A stretch of DNA of 64,000 nucleotides from CAWBCR01 sp963787375 (GTDB taxonomy: Bacteria > Chloroflexota > Anaerolineae > Aggregatilineales > UBA3940), in assembly GCA_963787375.1 (NCBI GenBank), contig CAWBCR010000031.1, forward strand, positions 186,001-250,000. The letters run 5' to 3'. This document shows, in pieces, positions 29,656 to 39,562 of the stretch. Position 1 is the first letter of the stretch. Each line of letters begins with the position of its first letter. Under the pieces are notes generated by a model, which searched no databases, was not told the origin of the DNA, and saw nothing but the letters and a program-made list of their open reading frames with translations. The position numbers and the translations under genes were made by a program.

Positions 29656-30315
29656 ATGAGAATCATCGTGACTTTCGCCTACGACCACATCATCTGGGAC
29701 TGGAACGGCACGCTGTTCGACGACGCGTGGCTGTGCGTCGACATCATGAACGGGCTGCTCACCCGGCGCGGCCTGCCGGGCATGACGCCTGAGCGCTACG
29801 AGACCATCTTCGATTTTCCGGTGGAGGATTACTATCGCCGGGCGGGCTTCGACTTTGACGTCGACCCGTTCCTGAAGCTGAGCGACGAGTTCATGGGGCC
29901 GTACCGCGTGCGCACAGCGGAGTGCGGCCTGCGCGGCGACACACGTGAGGCGCTGGAGCGGGCCCGCGCGCTGGGCGTCACCCAGTCGATCCTGTCGGCA
30001 ATGGAGCAGGTGCAGATCGAGGGGCTGCTGGCGCGCTTCGGGCTGCGCAGTTACTTCACCGACGTGGTCGGGCTGGGCGACCAGCACGCGCGCGGCAAGC
30101 TCGACGTGGGGCGGCGCTGGCTGGCCGGGCAGCGCCTCGCGCCGGAGCGCATGATCTTCGTCGGCGACACCACCCACGATTACGATGTGGCGCAGGCGCT
30201 GGGCGTGGCCTGCGTGCTCATCCACAGCGGGCACCATTCGCGCGCCCGGCTGGAGGCAGTTGGCGCGCCGGTCATCGGGACGCTGATGGAGCTGTTCGAG
30301 ATACCGGGGCAGTGA
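29656..30315 (+). CDS. HAD-family phosphatase
   Basis: 219 residues. Motif I is WDWNGTLFDD (nucleophile Asp in DWNGT), motif II is SILSAM, the motif III lysine is in ARGKLDVG and motif IV is FVGDTTHDYDVA. The helical cap lies at about 30-90. Phosphoglycolate-phosphatase-like size and layout; the substrate is unknown. It may be co-transcribed with the transporter just upstream. Confidence 0.9.
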   Translation: MRIIVTFAYDHIIWDWNGTLFDDAWLCVDIMNGLLTRRGLPGMTPERYETIFDFPVEDYYRRAGFDFDVDPFLKLSDEFMGPYRVRTAECGLRGDTREALERARALGVTQSILSAMEQVQIEGLLARFGLRSYFTDVVGLGDQHARGKLDVGRRWLAGQRLAPERMIFVGDTTHDYDVAQALGVACVLIHSGHHSRARLEAVGAPVIGTLMELFEIPGQ

Positions 30316-30340
30316 TCCACCGGACGATCCGCAAACAAAA

Positions 30341-30360
30341 GCCCGGACGGGTGTCCGGGC
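30341..30360 (-). terminator. Terminator of the Cys-rich protein gene
   Basis: Stem GCCCGGAC (30341-30348) with GTCCGGGC (30353-30360). On the minus strand it is followed by TTTTGTTTG. It can also slow readthrough from the HAD gene on the plus strand. Confidence 0.8.
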
Positions 30361-30393
30361 GGAGTCGTGGTGTACTCGGCGCGTGCCTGCCGG

Positions 30394-30657
30394 CTAAATC
30401 CACATGTGGATCTTTTCGCGCTCGGGCTTGGCTTCAGGCTTGGGTTTGGGCGGCATGAACTCGGTGACATCCCGGTAGGTGCCATCGGGCATCAGGTCGA
30501 GCGGCACTGGCTCGCCGGTTATCTTCACCTGCCAGCGCGCGCAGTTCTCGTTGAAGCCCAGGCAGTAGCGCCGCATGCAGTCCAGTTGCTCATTCATCCT
30601 GAGGTAGGCGTAGATCTTACAAGCAGAAACAGACGGGCATACTTTGATTTCCGGCAT
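30394..30657 (-). CDS. Small Cys-rich protein with Pro/Lys tail
   Basis: 87 residues. ATG 30657 follows CGGAGGTGCAAG, a better start than 30693. Five cysteines in the first 40 residues (positions 7, 13, 27, 32, 39) and a tail PPKPKPEAKPEREK. No signal peptide, so disulfides are unlikely and metal or cluster binding is possible. No family recognised. Has its own terminator. Confidence 0.72.
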   Translation of the reverse strand: MPEIKVCPSVSACKIYAYLRMNEQLDCMRRYCLGFNENCARWQVKITGEPVPLDLMPDGTYRDVTEFMPPKPKPEAKPEREKIHMWI

Positions 30658-30847
30658 CTTGCACCTCCGTTTGTGCCCTATCGCACAATACAATGATATT
30701 TGTAATGTATATGTCGGGCAAGGTGACTTCCGTCACGTTCCCGGCGGCGCTCTGTCCTGTTTCTGGCCCCTTCCGCCAACCTGACAATCCCCGCACACTG
30801 CGGTAGACTCATCGCCACGATCCTTACCGCCCCACACCGGGAGGCCC

Positions 30848-33800
30848 ATGAACGACCGCCTGCGCCGTGCGGCGCCCGACATCCTGATCATTGCGCTGCT
30901 GTTCGTCGTGCCGCTGATCGTCTTCTTCCCGCAGACGGTCGGCGGGAAGACACTGCTGCCGCTCGACAACTTGTTCCAGTGGCAGCCCTACCGAGCGCTG
31001 GCCGCGCAGGCCGGGGTCGGCCCGGCGCACAACCCGCTGATCTCCGACCTCGTGCTTGAAAACCTGCCGTGGAAGCAGTTCGCCCGCAGTGAGATTCTGT
31101 CCGGGCGCGTGCCGCTGTGGCAGCCCGATATCCTGGCCGGGACGCCCTTCCTGGCCGCCGGGCAGTCGTCGATGCTGTACCCCTTCAGCCTGCTGTTCCT
31201 GTTCCTGCCCATCACGGCGGCCTATGGCTGGTTTACGGTAATCCAGTTGTGGCTGGCGGGCGTGTGGATGTTCGTGCTGATGCGGGTGCTGGGTGTGCGG
31301 CGCGGCGGTGGGCTGATCGCGGCGCTGACCTACCAGTTGAGCGCGTTCTTCGTCGTCAGCGTGGTCTTCCCGATGATCATCGCCACGGCGGCGTGGCTGC
31401 CGCTGGAGATCGCCATGATCGAGCTGGTGATCCGCCAGCAGCCGGCGCTGGGGGGCCGCCCGGCGACGATCCCGTGGGCGGCTGCCGGCGCGGCGGGGCT
31501 GGGCATGGCGGCGCTGGCCGGGCATGTCGAGGCGCTGTATTTCACGCTGCTGGTGATGGGCTTCTACGCGGCGTGGCGGCTGATCTCAGAAACCCTCATT
31601 CCCCACGACGTGTCGCGCTGGCGCTGGCTGGCGATCCGCGCGGCGTGGCTGCTGGCGATGGTCGTGGCGGGGCTGGCGCTGGGCGCGGTGCAGATCGTGC
31701 CGGCCTACGAATTGGCGTCGCACAGCTTCCGCCAGGGCGCAGCGACCTACCAGCAGGTGCTGGGCTGGGCTTACCCTGCGCGGCGCGTGCTGGCCTTCCT
31801 GATGCCGAACTTCTTCGGCAGCCCGGCCCATCACAGCTACTTTGACCTGTTCCGCTGGGCGCAGGTGGCGATCACCGCCAACGCGCATGGCGAGGCGATC
31901 AGCAGCACCGAGTGGGGGCTGAAGAACTACGTCGAGGGCGGGGCCTACGTGGGGATTCTGCCGCTGCTGCTGGCGCTGGCGGCGGTGGTCCACTGGATCG
32001 GATCGCGCATCCCCGCCGGGGGCGACCGGCGGGTCGCCCCCGGTCTCGGCGCGGAACAGGCGGGCCGCCCCTACCGCGCAATCTTTGCCGTGCTGGGTGC
32101 GCTGTCGGTGACGTTCATCTTCGGCACGCCGACCTACGCGCTGCTGTACTACGGCCTGCCGTTCATCAACCAGTCGCACGCGCCGTTCCGCTGGGTGTGG
32201 CCGCTGACACTGTGCGTGGCAGCGCTGGCCGGGTTCGGCGTGGAGGCGCTCGCCCCCGCCACCGATGAGACAGCAGGGGCACCGCATGTCGTGCCCCTGC
32301 TGCACAGGCGGCTGGCGGGCTGGCTGGGCTGGGGCGCGATCATCGGCGGGGCGGCGGTGATTGTGGGCGTCGTCGTGAGCCGCCTCGCCTATGGCGCGCT
32401 GAGCGGGCTGGTGCAGCGCGCCTTCGACGGGCTGGCGCAGGCGTCGTACGCCTTCCCCGACGCGCGCGCGTTCTATTCCTACGAGGCGCTCAACGCGCTG
32501 ATCTTCGGCGCGATCCTGCTGGCGGCGGGCGGCGTGATCCGCCTGAGCCGCTCGGCGCGGTCGGTGCGCGGCGTGCCGCTGTGGCAGGCGCTCGGCGCGC
32601 TGCTGGTCGCCGCCGACCTGATAATCGCGACGTGCGGCTTTTACCCCGCCGCCGACCCGGCGCTGCTGGACCTCGTGCCGCCGTCGCTGGCGTGGCTCCG
32701 GCAGCAGCAGGCCGCCGACCCACTCGACCCGTGGCGGCTGGCCGTCTATGAGCAGCCGGGGGCCGATACGCTCAACGCCAACATCGCGTGGCTGAACGGG
32801 CTGCAGGACATCAGCGGCTACGACAGCCTGATCCCGGCGCAGTACGCCGACTACATGCGCCTAATTCAGGAGCAGGGCGACCTGCCCTACAACCGCATCG
32901 CGCCGATCTACGCCGCGCACGCCGGGGCGCTCGACTCGCCGCTGCTCGACCTGCTGGGCGTGCGCTATGTGATCAGTGAGACGCCGCTCGACAATCCGCG
33001 CTACATGCCGGTGTACCACGACGGCGCGGTGACAATCTACGAGAACGCGGGCGCAGCGCCGCGCGCCTTCACGCTGCCCGCGTCGAGCACCGTGCGTGGC
33101 GCGTTCGCACAGGCCGCGCTGGCCTACGACGTGCGGCACTACGTGATCATCGACGCGGCGGCCAGCCTGCCGGAACTCGATCCCTGTTCAGCCCGCCGGG
33201 TCTGCCGATCTGCGCAAGGCGGCCATCACCGTCTACGACGCGCCAGCAGGTATGGGTCGACGTGCAGGCCGAGGAGCCGCGCTGGCTGGTGGTCACCGGC
33301 AGCGATTACCCCGGCTGGCGGGCGTGGGCGCGCCCGCTGGGCGGCGCCGATTCCACCGAGCAGGAAGTGCCGCTGTACCGCGTCGACGGCAATTTCCGGG
33401 GCGCGCTGCTGGAGCCGGGCGCGTGGACGGTGCGCATGAAGTTCAGCCCCGACTCATTCCGCTTCGGCGCGTTCGCGTCGTTCCTGACGGGGCTGGGCAT
33501 GCTCTTCGCGCTGGGGGTGTGGGCCTGGCGCTTCTTCTACCGCGAGACGGGCGAGGGGCGCGACATCAGGCGCGTGGCCAAGAACACCGTCACGCCGATT
33601 GTCCTCAACCTGTTCAACAAGGGCATCAACTTCGTCCTGACCTTCGCCATGCTGCGCATCCTGGGGCCAACCGGCGCGGGCGACTACCGCTACGCGTTCG
33701 TCATTTACGGCTGGTTCGAGATCCTGTCGAACTTTGGCCTGAACACCTTCCTGATGCGCGAGGTCGCCCGCCACAAAGACGACGCCAACCGCTACCTGGT

Positions 33801-35039
33801 CAACACCACGCTGCTGCGGCTGGCGCTGGTGACGGTCGGCATCCCGGCGCTGGTCGGTTTCATGCTCATCCGCCAGACGTTCATCACGCCGCCGCAGTCG
33901 GCGGCCACGCTGATCACCATCGGCCTGCTGTACGCCGGGCTGTTCTTCTCGACCATCTCGACGGGCCTGACGGCGCTGTTCTACGCCTACGAGAAGGCCG
34001 AATACCCGGCAGCCATCCAGACCGTCTCGGCCTTCCTGACGACCGCTTTGGGCATCGGCGCGCTGCTGGCCGGCTGGGGGATCGTCGGGCTGGCGGGGGT
34101 GAGCGTGCTGGTCAACGCGGTGACGCTGGCGATCATGGGCGTGCTGGCGCTGCGGCTGTTCTTCAGGCCGCGATTGACGTTCAACTGGCCGCTCCAGCGC
34201 GAGGCGCTGGGCGAGTCGTTCCCGCTGATGATCAACCACCTGCTGGCGACGCTCTTTTTCGCATCGACGTGGTGCTGCTGGAGGCGATCAAGGGCGCGGA
34301 GGTGGTCGGCTGGTACGGGGTGACGTACACCTGGGTCGACGCGATCATGGTCATCCCGTCGTATTTCACGCTGTCGCTGTTCCCGATCATGAGCCGCCAG
34401 GCCGTCGACGACCGCCCGGCGCTGAAGCGCGCCTACGTGCTGGCCGTCAAGCTGATGACGCTGGTCTCCACGCCGACGGCCATCATGACCACGCTGCTCG
34501 CGCCGTTCCTGGTGGGCGTGCTGGGCGGCAAAGCGTTCCTGCCGCACGGCGCAATTGCGATGCAGATCTTCATCTGGTCGATCCTGATTGGCTGGATCAA
34601 CAGCGTGACGCAGTATGTCATCATCGCGCTGAACCGGCAGCGCACGCTGACCGTCGCCTTCGTGGTCGTGGCAGCCTTCAACATCGGTGCGAACCTGATC
34701 TACATCCCGCGCTACTCGTACGTTGCGGCGGCGTTCATCACCATCCTGTCGGAGTTCGTGCTGTGGGGGATGTTCTACACCGTCATCCTGAGCGAGCTGG
34801 GCCGCATCGACTGGCTGGCGACGCTGTGGCGGGTGGCGCTGGCCGGGGCGCTGTGCGCCGGCACGACGTGGTACCTGGCGCGGGTCAATATGTGGCTGGC
34901 GTTTGTGGCGGGTGGGCTGGTGTACGCCGTCGCGACGCTGGCGCTGCGGCCCTTCAGCGGCGACGAGCTGCGCCAGCTTGCGCCGATTGTGCCGGGCGTG
35001 GTGCGCCGCCGGCTGATGCCGCGCATCGCGGCGGAGTGA
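30848..35039 (+). CDS. YfhO-like membrane protein fused to a polysaccharide flippase, three frameshifts
   Basis: About 1395 residues. The N-terminal 880 resemble YfhO-family membrane proteins: many helices, LPLDNLFQWQPYR near the start, a large outside domain (GLQDISGYDSLIPAQYADYM, VSTTTP-like ends) and a final VTGSDYPGWRAWARPLGG plus a helix. With no stop between, the frame continues into a Wzx-type flippase (KNTVTPIVLNLFNKGINFVL, LRILGPTGAGDYRYAFVIYGW, 12 or so helices). Breaks: about 33175 (GAACTC; GACTC restores LPDSIPVQPAG), about 33246 (before QQVWVDVQAEE) and about 34260 (one C missing before RIDVVLLEAIKG). The junction near 33560 lies in one clean frame, so the fusion is real. It probably supplies and moves surface polysaccharide. 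Confidence 0.83.
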
Positions 35040-35045
35040 ATCCGA

Positions 35046-35322
35046 CTACTTCCCGTAGACCTCACGGCGATGCCCGATGATCATCACAATGATAAGACGG
35101 CCAGCGTGATCAACGTCGTAGATTACCCTATAGTCACCTACTCGCAGACGATACAGGCCGCTCCATTCGCCAGTGAGCGGCCTGATGTTGAATAATCGGT
35201 GCGTTCTCCGCCAGCCAGCGGAGCCGCTTGACAATCCGCCGTGCGGTGGCCCTGTCGAGCCGTTTGAGATCGTCCTCTGCCCCTTGGGTCAACTTCAGAC
35301 TGTATTCCAACTCCTCAGTCAT
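35046..35322 (-). CDS. RelE/ParE-type toxin, one frameshift
   Basis: About 90 residues when joined. First part MTEELEYSLKLTQGAEDDLKRLD, RIVKRLRWLAENAP. Second part RPLTGEWSGLYRLRVGDYRVIYDV and IIGHRREVYGK, the classic RelE core that cuts ribosome-bound mRNA or binds gyrase. The break is near 35194 (TTGAATAA on the plus strand; one A too many restores the frame). It overlaps the antitoxin by 8 bases. Confidence 0.85.
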
Positions 35323-35536
35323 CGAGGCCCATCTCTCGTACGATGTCCTCCAGGGGACGACCTTCCGGCCTCTCGGCCAGATAGGCGCGCAGCCGCGCGG
35401 CGACCTCCGGCGTGAATTCCTTACCAGCGTCCGGGTCTTCCGCCTCGTCGACGATCTCCAGCAGCGCCTCGCGAATCGTCTCGCGGATGAGCGTCTTGAA
35501 CTCCTCGATCGTCAAATCAGATACGTGATCAGCCAT
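35315..35536 (-). CDS. Antitoxin partner of the RelE-type toxin
   Basis: 73 residues, start ATG 35536. Helical N-terminus LTIEEFKTLIRETIREALLEIVDE, then a charged part EDPDAGKEFTPEVAARLRAYLAERPEGRPLEDIVREMGL. It precedes the toxin and overlaps it, the usual antitoxin-first order. It would neutralise the toxin and repress its own promoter. The exact antitoxin family is not clear. Confidence 0.75.
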   Translation of the reverse strand: MADHVSDLTIEEFKTLIRETIREALLEIVDEAEDPDAGKEFTPEVAARLRAYLAERPEGRPLEDIVREMGLDD

Positions 35537-35603
35537 GTGCTGCAATCCTCGCCCGCTGTTGTGATCGTTGCAGGTATTATACTTCGAACGTAGACCGGCG
35601 CGG

Positions 35604-37103
35604 CTATGGCTGCAAATCCGCCGGGCTGTAATCGCGGGCGCAGCGCACGCCGGTGGTGTCGTCCTGCGACTCAATCGGGAACCCGCCCCGGTCGGCGGCG
35701 CGGCTGAAGTACGGCGCGTCGTACCACGACCCGCCGCGCACCACGCGCGCCGACGCGTTGGCGTTGGGATCGTTGCGCCCGTCGTCGGGGTTATAGGGAT
35801 AGTGATAGTACACCTCGTCGTAGATGGTCGCCGTCCACTCACCGACGTTGCCCAGCATGTCGAGCGCGCCTACCCACGACGCGCCGCCGGGGTAGCTGCC
35901 CACCGGCGCGCTGAAGCGGTAGCCATCGTTCATCGTCGGGTCGCGCCAGTCGAAGGTGCATGACGCATCGCAGTAGTTGAGCAGCGACCCGACAAAAGTG
36001 ACGCCCCACGGATAGTACAGGCTGTCCGGCCCGCGCGCCGCGTACTCCCATTCAGCCTCGGTAGGCAGCCGTGTCCCGCGCTGCTCGCAGGTATCCTTGG
36101 CCTCGGCCCACGTCAGCGAGTCGCGCGGGTGGGTCGAGCCGGGGAACTCGCCCGTCGAACCGGCCAGCGTGTTGGTCACCTCGGTCTGATCGAGCCAGAA
36201 CGCCTGCTTGATGCACACCGTGTGCTGCGAGCCCTCATTCTGGAACCAGCTGACCTGGCAGTGGCCCTCCTCGCGGACGGCAACGCAGGCGTCGTAGGCG
36301 GCCTGCCGCTCGGCCAGCGTGCTGCCCATCAGGAAGCAGCCGACCGGCACCAGCACCATGTCGACACCGTCAAAGCTGCGGACGACCGGATCCGGCCAGC
36401 CGGCGTTGCTGTAGACCGGCTCGGAGGGGTCGAGGGGGATCGGCGTGGGCCCGGGCGTGTCGGTCGGGCCGGCGGGCACGATGACCGGCACGCGAGTCGA
36501 TGTGGCGGCCCCGGCGGTCGGGCGGGTGGTGGCTGTCGCAGCGGGGGTGGCATCGCCGGGTTTCCTGCCGCCGTACAGGATGGCCAGCACCACTGTCAGC
36601 GCCAGCGCGCCGATGGTCAGCGGCAGCCACAGTGCGGCGATGCTCGGCAGGCGGCGCTTGCGGCGCGGCGCGGGCAGCGCTTGCGACCCATCGCCAGGCG
36701 GCGCGGGCAGCGCGTCGAGCAGCGCAGCCAGCGGCTGGTCGAAGTGCCGGCGAAAGTCAATGTACTGGATGGCGATCAGCTCCGGCGGCAGCTCGACCGT
36801 GCGCAGCATCACCGGGTAGACACGTCCCCGCTTGTGCTGAAGGGCGTACAGCAGCTCGTTGCGCACCCACGTCAATTCAATCAATTCGGGGGTGAGGACC
36901 ACCACGTAGGCGTAGCAGGCGTCGAGCGCCTGCTGGATCTCAAGATTCCACGGCGTGCCCGCGCCGATGCCCTGCACGTCGATCCACACCGTGTGGCCGG
37001 CGGCGGTCAGCGCATCGGCGAGGCGGTGGGCGAAGGCCTTGTCCGGCTCGGTCTGGCGATAGCTGATGAATACGTAGCGAAGGGCACTGGCGCTGTGTGA
37101 CAT
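35604..37103 (-). CDS. TIR-transmembrane-FGE (formylglycine-generating-enzyme-like) protein
   Basis: 499 residues. ATG 37103 follows CCGGAGCGCGGAACC. TIR domain about 8-130: RYVFISYRQTEPDKAF, then WNLEIQQALDAC, where Glu 55 aligns with the catalytic Glu of TIR NADases. A basic stop RRKRR (147-151), one membrane helix at about 154-177 and a Pro/Thr linker follow. The FGE/C-type-lectin-like domain is about 245-499 (GVDMVLVPVGCFLMGST, LPTEAEWEYAARGPDSLYYPWG, MLGNVGEWTATIYD, RVVRGGSWYD, GVRCARD). Topology predicts TIR inside and FGE outside. The FGE copper-binding Cys pair is absent, so catalysis on sulfatases is unlikely. Divergent from a STAND NTPase gene. Confidence 0.9.
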   Translation of the reverse strand: MSHSASALRYVFISYRQTEPDKAFAHRLADALTAAGHTVWIDVQGIGAGTPWNLEIQQALDACYAYVVVLTPELIELTWVRNELLYALQHKRGRVYPVMLRTVELPPELIAIQYIDFRRHFDQPLAALLDALPAPPGDGSQALPAPRRKRRLPSIAALWLPLTIGALALTVVLAILYGGRKPGDATPAATATTRPTAGAATSTRVPVIVPAGPTDTPGPTPIPLDPSEPVYSNAGWPDPVVRSFDGVDMVLVPVGCFLMGSTLAERQAAYDACVAVREEGHCQVSWFQNEGSQHTVCIKQAFWLDQTEVTNTLAGSTGEFPGSTHPRDSLTWAEAKDTCEQRGTRLPTEAEWEYAARGPDSLYYPWGVTFVGSLLNYCDASCTFDWRDPTMNDGYRFSAPVGSYPGGASWVGALDMLGNVGEWTATIYDEVYYHYPYNPDDGRNDPNANASARVVRGGSWYDAPYFSRAADRGGFPIESQDDTTGVRCARDYSPADLQP

Positions 37104-37137
37104 GGTTCCGCGCTCCGGATATGAAATCCACGCTAAC

Positions 37138-37143
37138 ATCATA
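37138..37143 (-). promoter_or_regulatory. Possible -10 for the TIR-FGE gene
   Basis: On the minus strand TATGAT, 35 bases ahead of ATG 37103. No convincing -35 at the right distance. Confidence 0.4.
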
Positions 37144-37271
37144 TCATGAGATGCGGCGGCAGGCGCAACGAGTTCGTGCTGATCCCCTGCCAGAGTTAAC
37201 CTTGATCCCGGCGGCGGGCCTCACTCCCTGTTATCGCAGCCCAGAATCAAGCGCACCCGCATGGCTTATGT

Positions 37272-37328
37272 TATACTGGTGTGCAGCATAGAGACCAGGC
37301 TCATGCCGGCGCGTGATGCGCCCGGCAT
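37272..37328 (+). promoter_or_regulatory. Promoter -10 and 5' UTR hairpin ahead of the STAND gene
   Basis: TATACT at 37272-37277 is a good -10. Downstream, ATGCCGGCGC (37303-37312) pairs with GCGCCCGGCAT (37318-37328) with one bulge, forming a stable hairpin in the presumed leader, 23 bases before the start codon. It may control expression of a potentially toxic protein. Confidence 0.55.
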
Positions 37329-37351
37329 TATGGGTGAGGACCGGAGAAGAC

Positions 37352-39481
37352 ATGACCGACAACCCGGGCACAGCCAGCGCTGCTCATGATACAGATGAGG
37401 TGACCCCGCCCGAAGAGGACGTGACCTTCAAGCTGGTCAGCGGCCCGCCTGATCCGTCTGTGCCCTACCAGGCCCCTAACCTGCCGCCGTATTTCGTCCC
37501 GCGCGAAGAGCTGATCGCGATCAAGAAGCTGCTGCTGGGCCGCCCGACGGCCTCGCTGGCCCCGCTGACTTTGCACGGCCCGTCGGGCTCTGGCAAGACG
37601 GCCATCGCCGCCGCCATCGCCCACGATGCCGACGTGCTCAAGAGTTTCCCCGACGGCGTCCTGTGGTACTCGCTGGGCGAAGGCGACGACCCGCAGCACG
37701 CCCAGGCGGTGTGGGCGCTGGCGCTCGGCATCGAGATCAGCCACCTGCCCGATACAACCAGCCGCGCGGCGGCGCTGCGCACCGTCCTGCGCGACCGGCA
37801 CGCGCTGCTGGTCATCGACGCTGTGACGGACGTCGAGCAGTTGAAAGCGCTGAACGTCGGCGGGCCGAACTGCGCCCGGCTGATCACCACCGACGCCGTC
37901 GACGACGTGAGCTACGCCTTCAAGACGCGCCGCTACGCCATCAGCCGCATGCGCGAGGAAGAGGCGCTGAAACTGCTGATCGAGTGGGCCGGCATCCTGC
38001 CCGACATCTACCTGCCGACCGTCAAAGAGATCGTGCAGCGGCTGGGATTCTCGCCGCTGGCGCTGGCGTTGGTCGGCGCGCAGGCGCGGCAGGGCATCAC
38101 CTGGCTGCGGCTGCTCGAAATGCTGCGCGACGACCAGGGACAACTGTCGGAGGTGGACCCCGACGACGCGGAGATGCGGGGCAAGGCGCTGGGGTTGGTG
38201 CTGAACGTGGTGCTCTCGCGCTTTGGCGGCGCGCAGCTTCAACGCTCGACGCTGCTGGGCGCGTTCGCCGCCGGGGCGGGCTCGCCGTTCTCGGTCGACG
38301 CAGCGGCGGCCTGCTGGGAATTATCCGCCGTCGAGGCCCGCCGCACGCTGGAGCTGCTGGTCGAGGCGTCGCTGGTGCAGCGCCTGCCGTTCGACCTGTA
38401 CGCGCTGCATCCCGCGCTGCGCGACCACCTGCGCCAGGCCGCCGACACCGATGCGCTGCACGCGGCGATCAAGCGCATCCGGCTGCATTACGTGGGGCTC
38501 GTCGAGCGCGACAGCGACGAGACTATCGACCGGCAGCTTGGCCAGTTGATGTTCGTCTACGGCAGCACCTCCGACGGCGACGTCGCCGCCGACAACGTGT
38601 TCACCGACGCGTTGATGAGCTACTTCGAGCGGCGCGGGTTGTGGGCCAACCTGGCGCTGCTGGCTACCGGCGCGGTCGAGGCGGCAGCCGCCGCCAACGA
38701 CGTGATGCGCGAGCACATGTACCTGGGCGACCTGGGCTACGCGCACACCATGCTGGGCCAGCTTCAGGCGGCGCGCGAATGCTTTGAGCGCAGCCTGGCG
38801 ATCAGCGAGAAGCTGGGGGACCCCGCCGGCGAAGCGTCGGCGCTGAACAACATCGGCGCGACCCACGAGCGCGAAGGGGCGTACCTGCAGGCGCATACCT
38901 ATTATGAGCGCAGCCTGCGCATCCGCGAGACGCTGGGTGTGCGTGAAGACATCGCCGAGGCGCTGAACAACGTCGCGGGCGTGCTGTACTGGGAAGAGCA
39001 GTGGGACGAGGCCATCAGCGGCTTCCAACGCGCGCTCGACATGTACACTGTGCTCGGCGACCGGCGCGGGCAGGCGCAGACCTGGCTGAATATCGGCGCG
39101 GTGTGCGAGCGGCTGGGCCGCGACGGCGAGGCTGAGCAGTCATACCAGCGCAGCCTGGCGATCTACGCCAACCTCGGCCAGCCCGACGGCGAGGCGCAGG
39201 CCCACAACAACCTGGGGATCATCTACTTTAACCAGGGCGACACCGAGCGGGCGCTGGCGTCCTTCAAGCGCAGCCTGGCGCTCAAGGAGAAGCTGGGCGA
39301 CCGGCCCGGCGAGGCCTCGACGCTGAACAACATCGCGCTGCTGTACGAGAAGTCCGGCGCGCTGGCGCTGGCGCTGGAGAACTACGAGCGCAGCTTCGAG
39401 ATCCTCAACTCGCTCGAAGACCCCCGCGCCGACCTCGTCCAGGAGAACATCGACACACTGCGCGAGGCGATGAAGAAGTAG
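37352..39481 (+). CDS. STAND/NB-ARC NTPase with six TPR repeats
   Basis: 709 residues. ATG 37352 follows GGAGAAGAC. NTPase domain about 45-290: FVPREELIAIKKLLLG, Walker A HGPSGSGKT (76-83), Walker B LLVID (156), then LGFSPLALALVGAQ, the GxP-like motif of STAND proteins. A winged-helix part 290-400. At about 450-690 are six 40-residue TPRs with the repeated pattern ALNNIGxxxxxxGxxxxAxxxYERSLxIxExLGD. STAND proteins are nucleotide switches that oligomerise on sensing a ligand through such repeats. No effector domain is fused; the divergent TIR protein is a candidate partner. Ends in a hairpin terminator. Confidence 0.92.
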   Translation: MTDNPGTASAAHDTDEVTPPEEDVTFKLVSGPPDPSVPYQAPNLPPYFVPREELIAIKKLLLGRPTASLAPLTLHGPSGSGKTAIAAAIAHDADVLKSFPDGVLWYSLGEGDDPQHAQAVWALALGIEISHLPDTTSRAAALRTVLRDRHALLVIDAVTDVEQLKALNVGGPNCARLITTDAVDDVSYAFKTRRYAISRMREEEALKLLIEWAGILPDIYLPTVKEIVQRLGFSPLALALVGAQARQGITWLRLLEMLRDDQGQLSEVDPDDAEMRGKALGLVLNVVLSRFGGAQLQRSTLLGAFAAGAGSPFSVDAAAACWELSAVEARRTLELLVEASLVQRLPFDLYALHPALRDHLRQAADTDALHAAIKRIRLHYVGLVERDSDETIDRQLGQLMFVYGSTSDGDVAADNVFTDALMSYFERRGLWANLALLATGAVEAAAAANDVMREHMYLGDLGYAHTMLGQLQAARECFERSLAISEKLGDPAGEASALNNIGATHEREGAYLQAHTYYERSLRIRETLGVREDIAEALNNVAGVLYWEEQWDEAISGFQRALDMYTVLGDRRGQAQTWLNIGAVCERLGRDGEAEQSYQRSLAIYANLGQPDGEAQAHNNLGIIYFNQGDTERALASFKRSLALKEKLGDRPGEASTLNNIALLYEKSGALALALENYERSFEILNSLEDPRADLVQENIDTLREAMKK

Positions 39482-39511
39482 TGCTCTATCCACGCAACCT
39501 GATGACATGCA

Positions 39512-39539
39512 GCGCGGCCCACACGGGCCGCGCCTTCTT
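39512..39539 (+). terminator. Terminator after the STAND gene
   Basis: Stem GCGCGGCCC (39512-39520) with GGGCCGCGC (39525-39533), loop ACAC, followed by CTTCTT. Confidence 0.75.
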
Positions 39540-39562
39540 GTATGCGTGATCCCGCGCTCATT

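Noticed and set aside
35604..37103. FGE domain as a target of a diversity-generating retroelement
   Set aside because: FGE-fold proteins can be such targets, but no reverse transcriptase or template/variable repeat is visible in the window.
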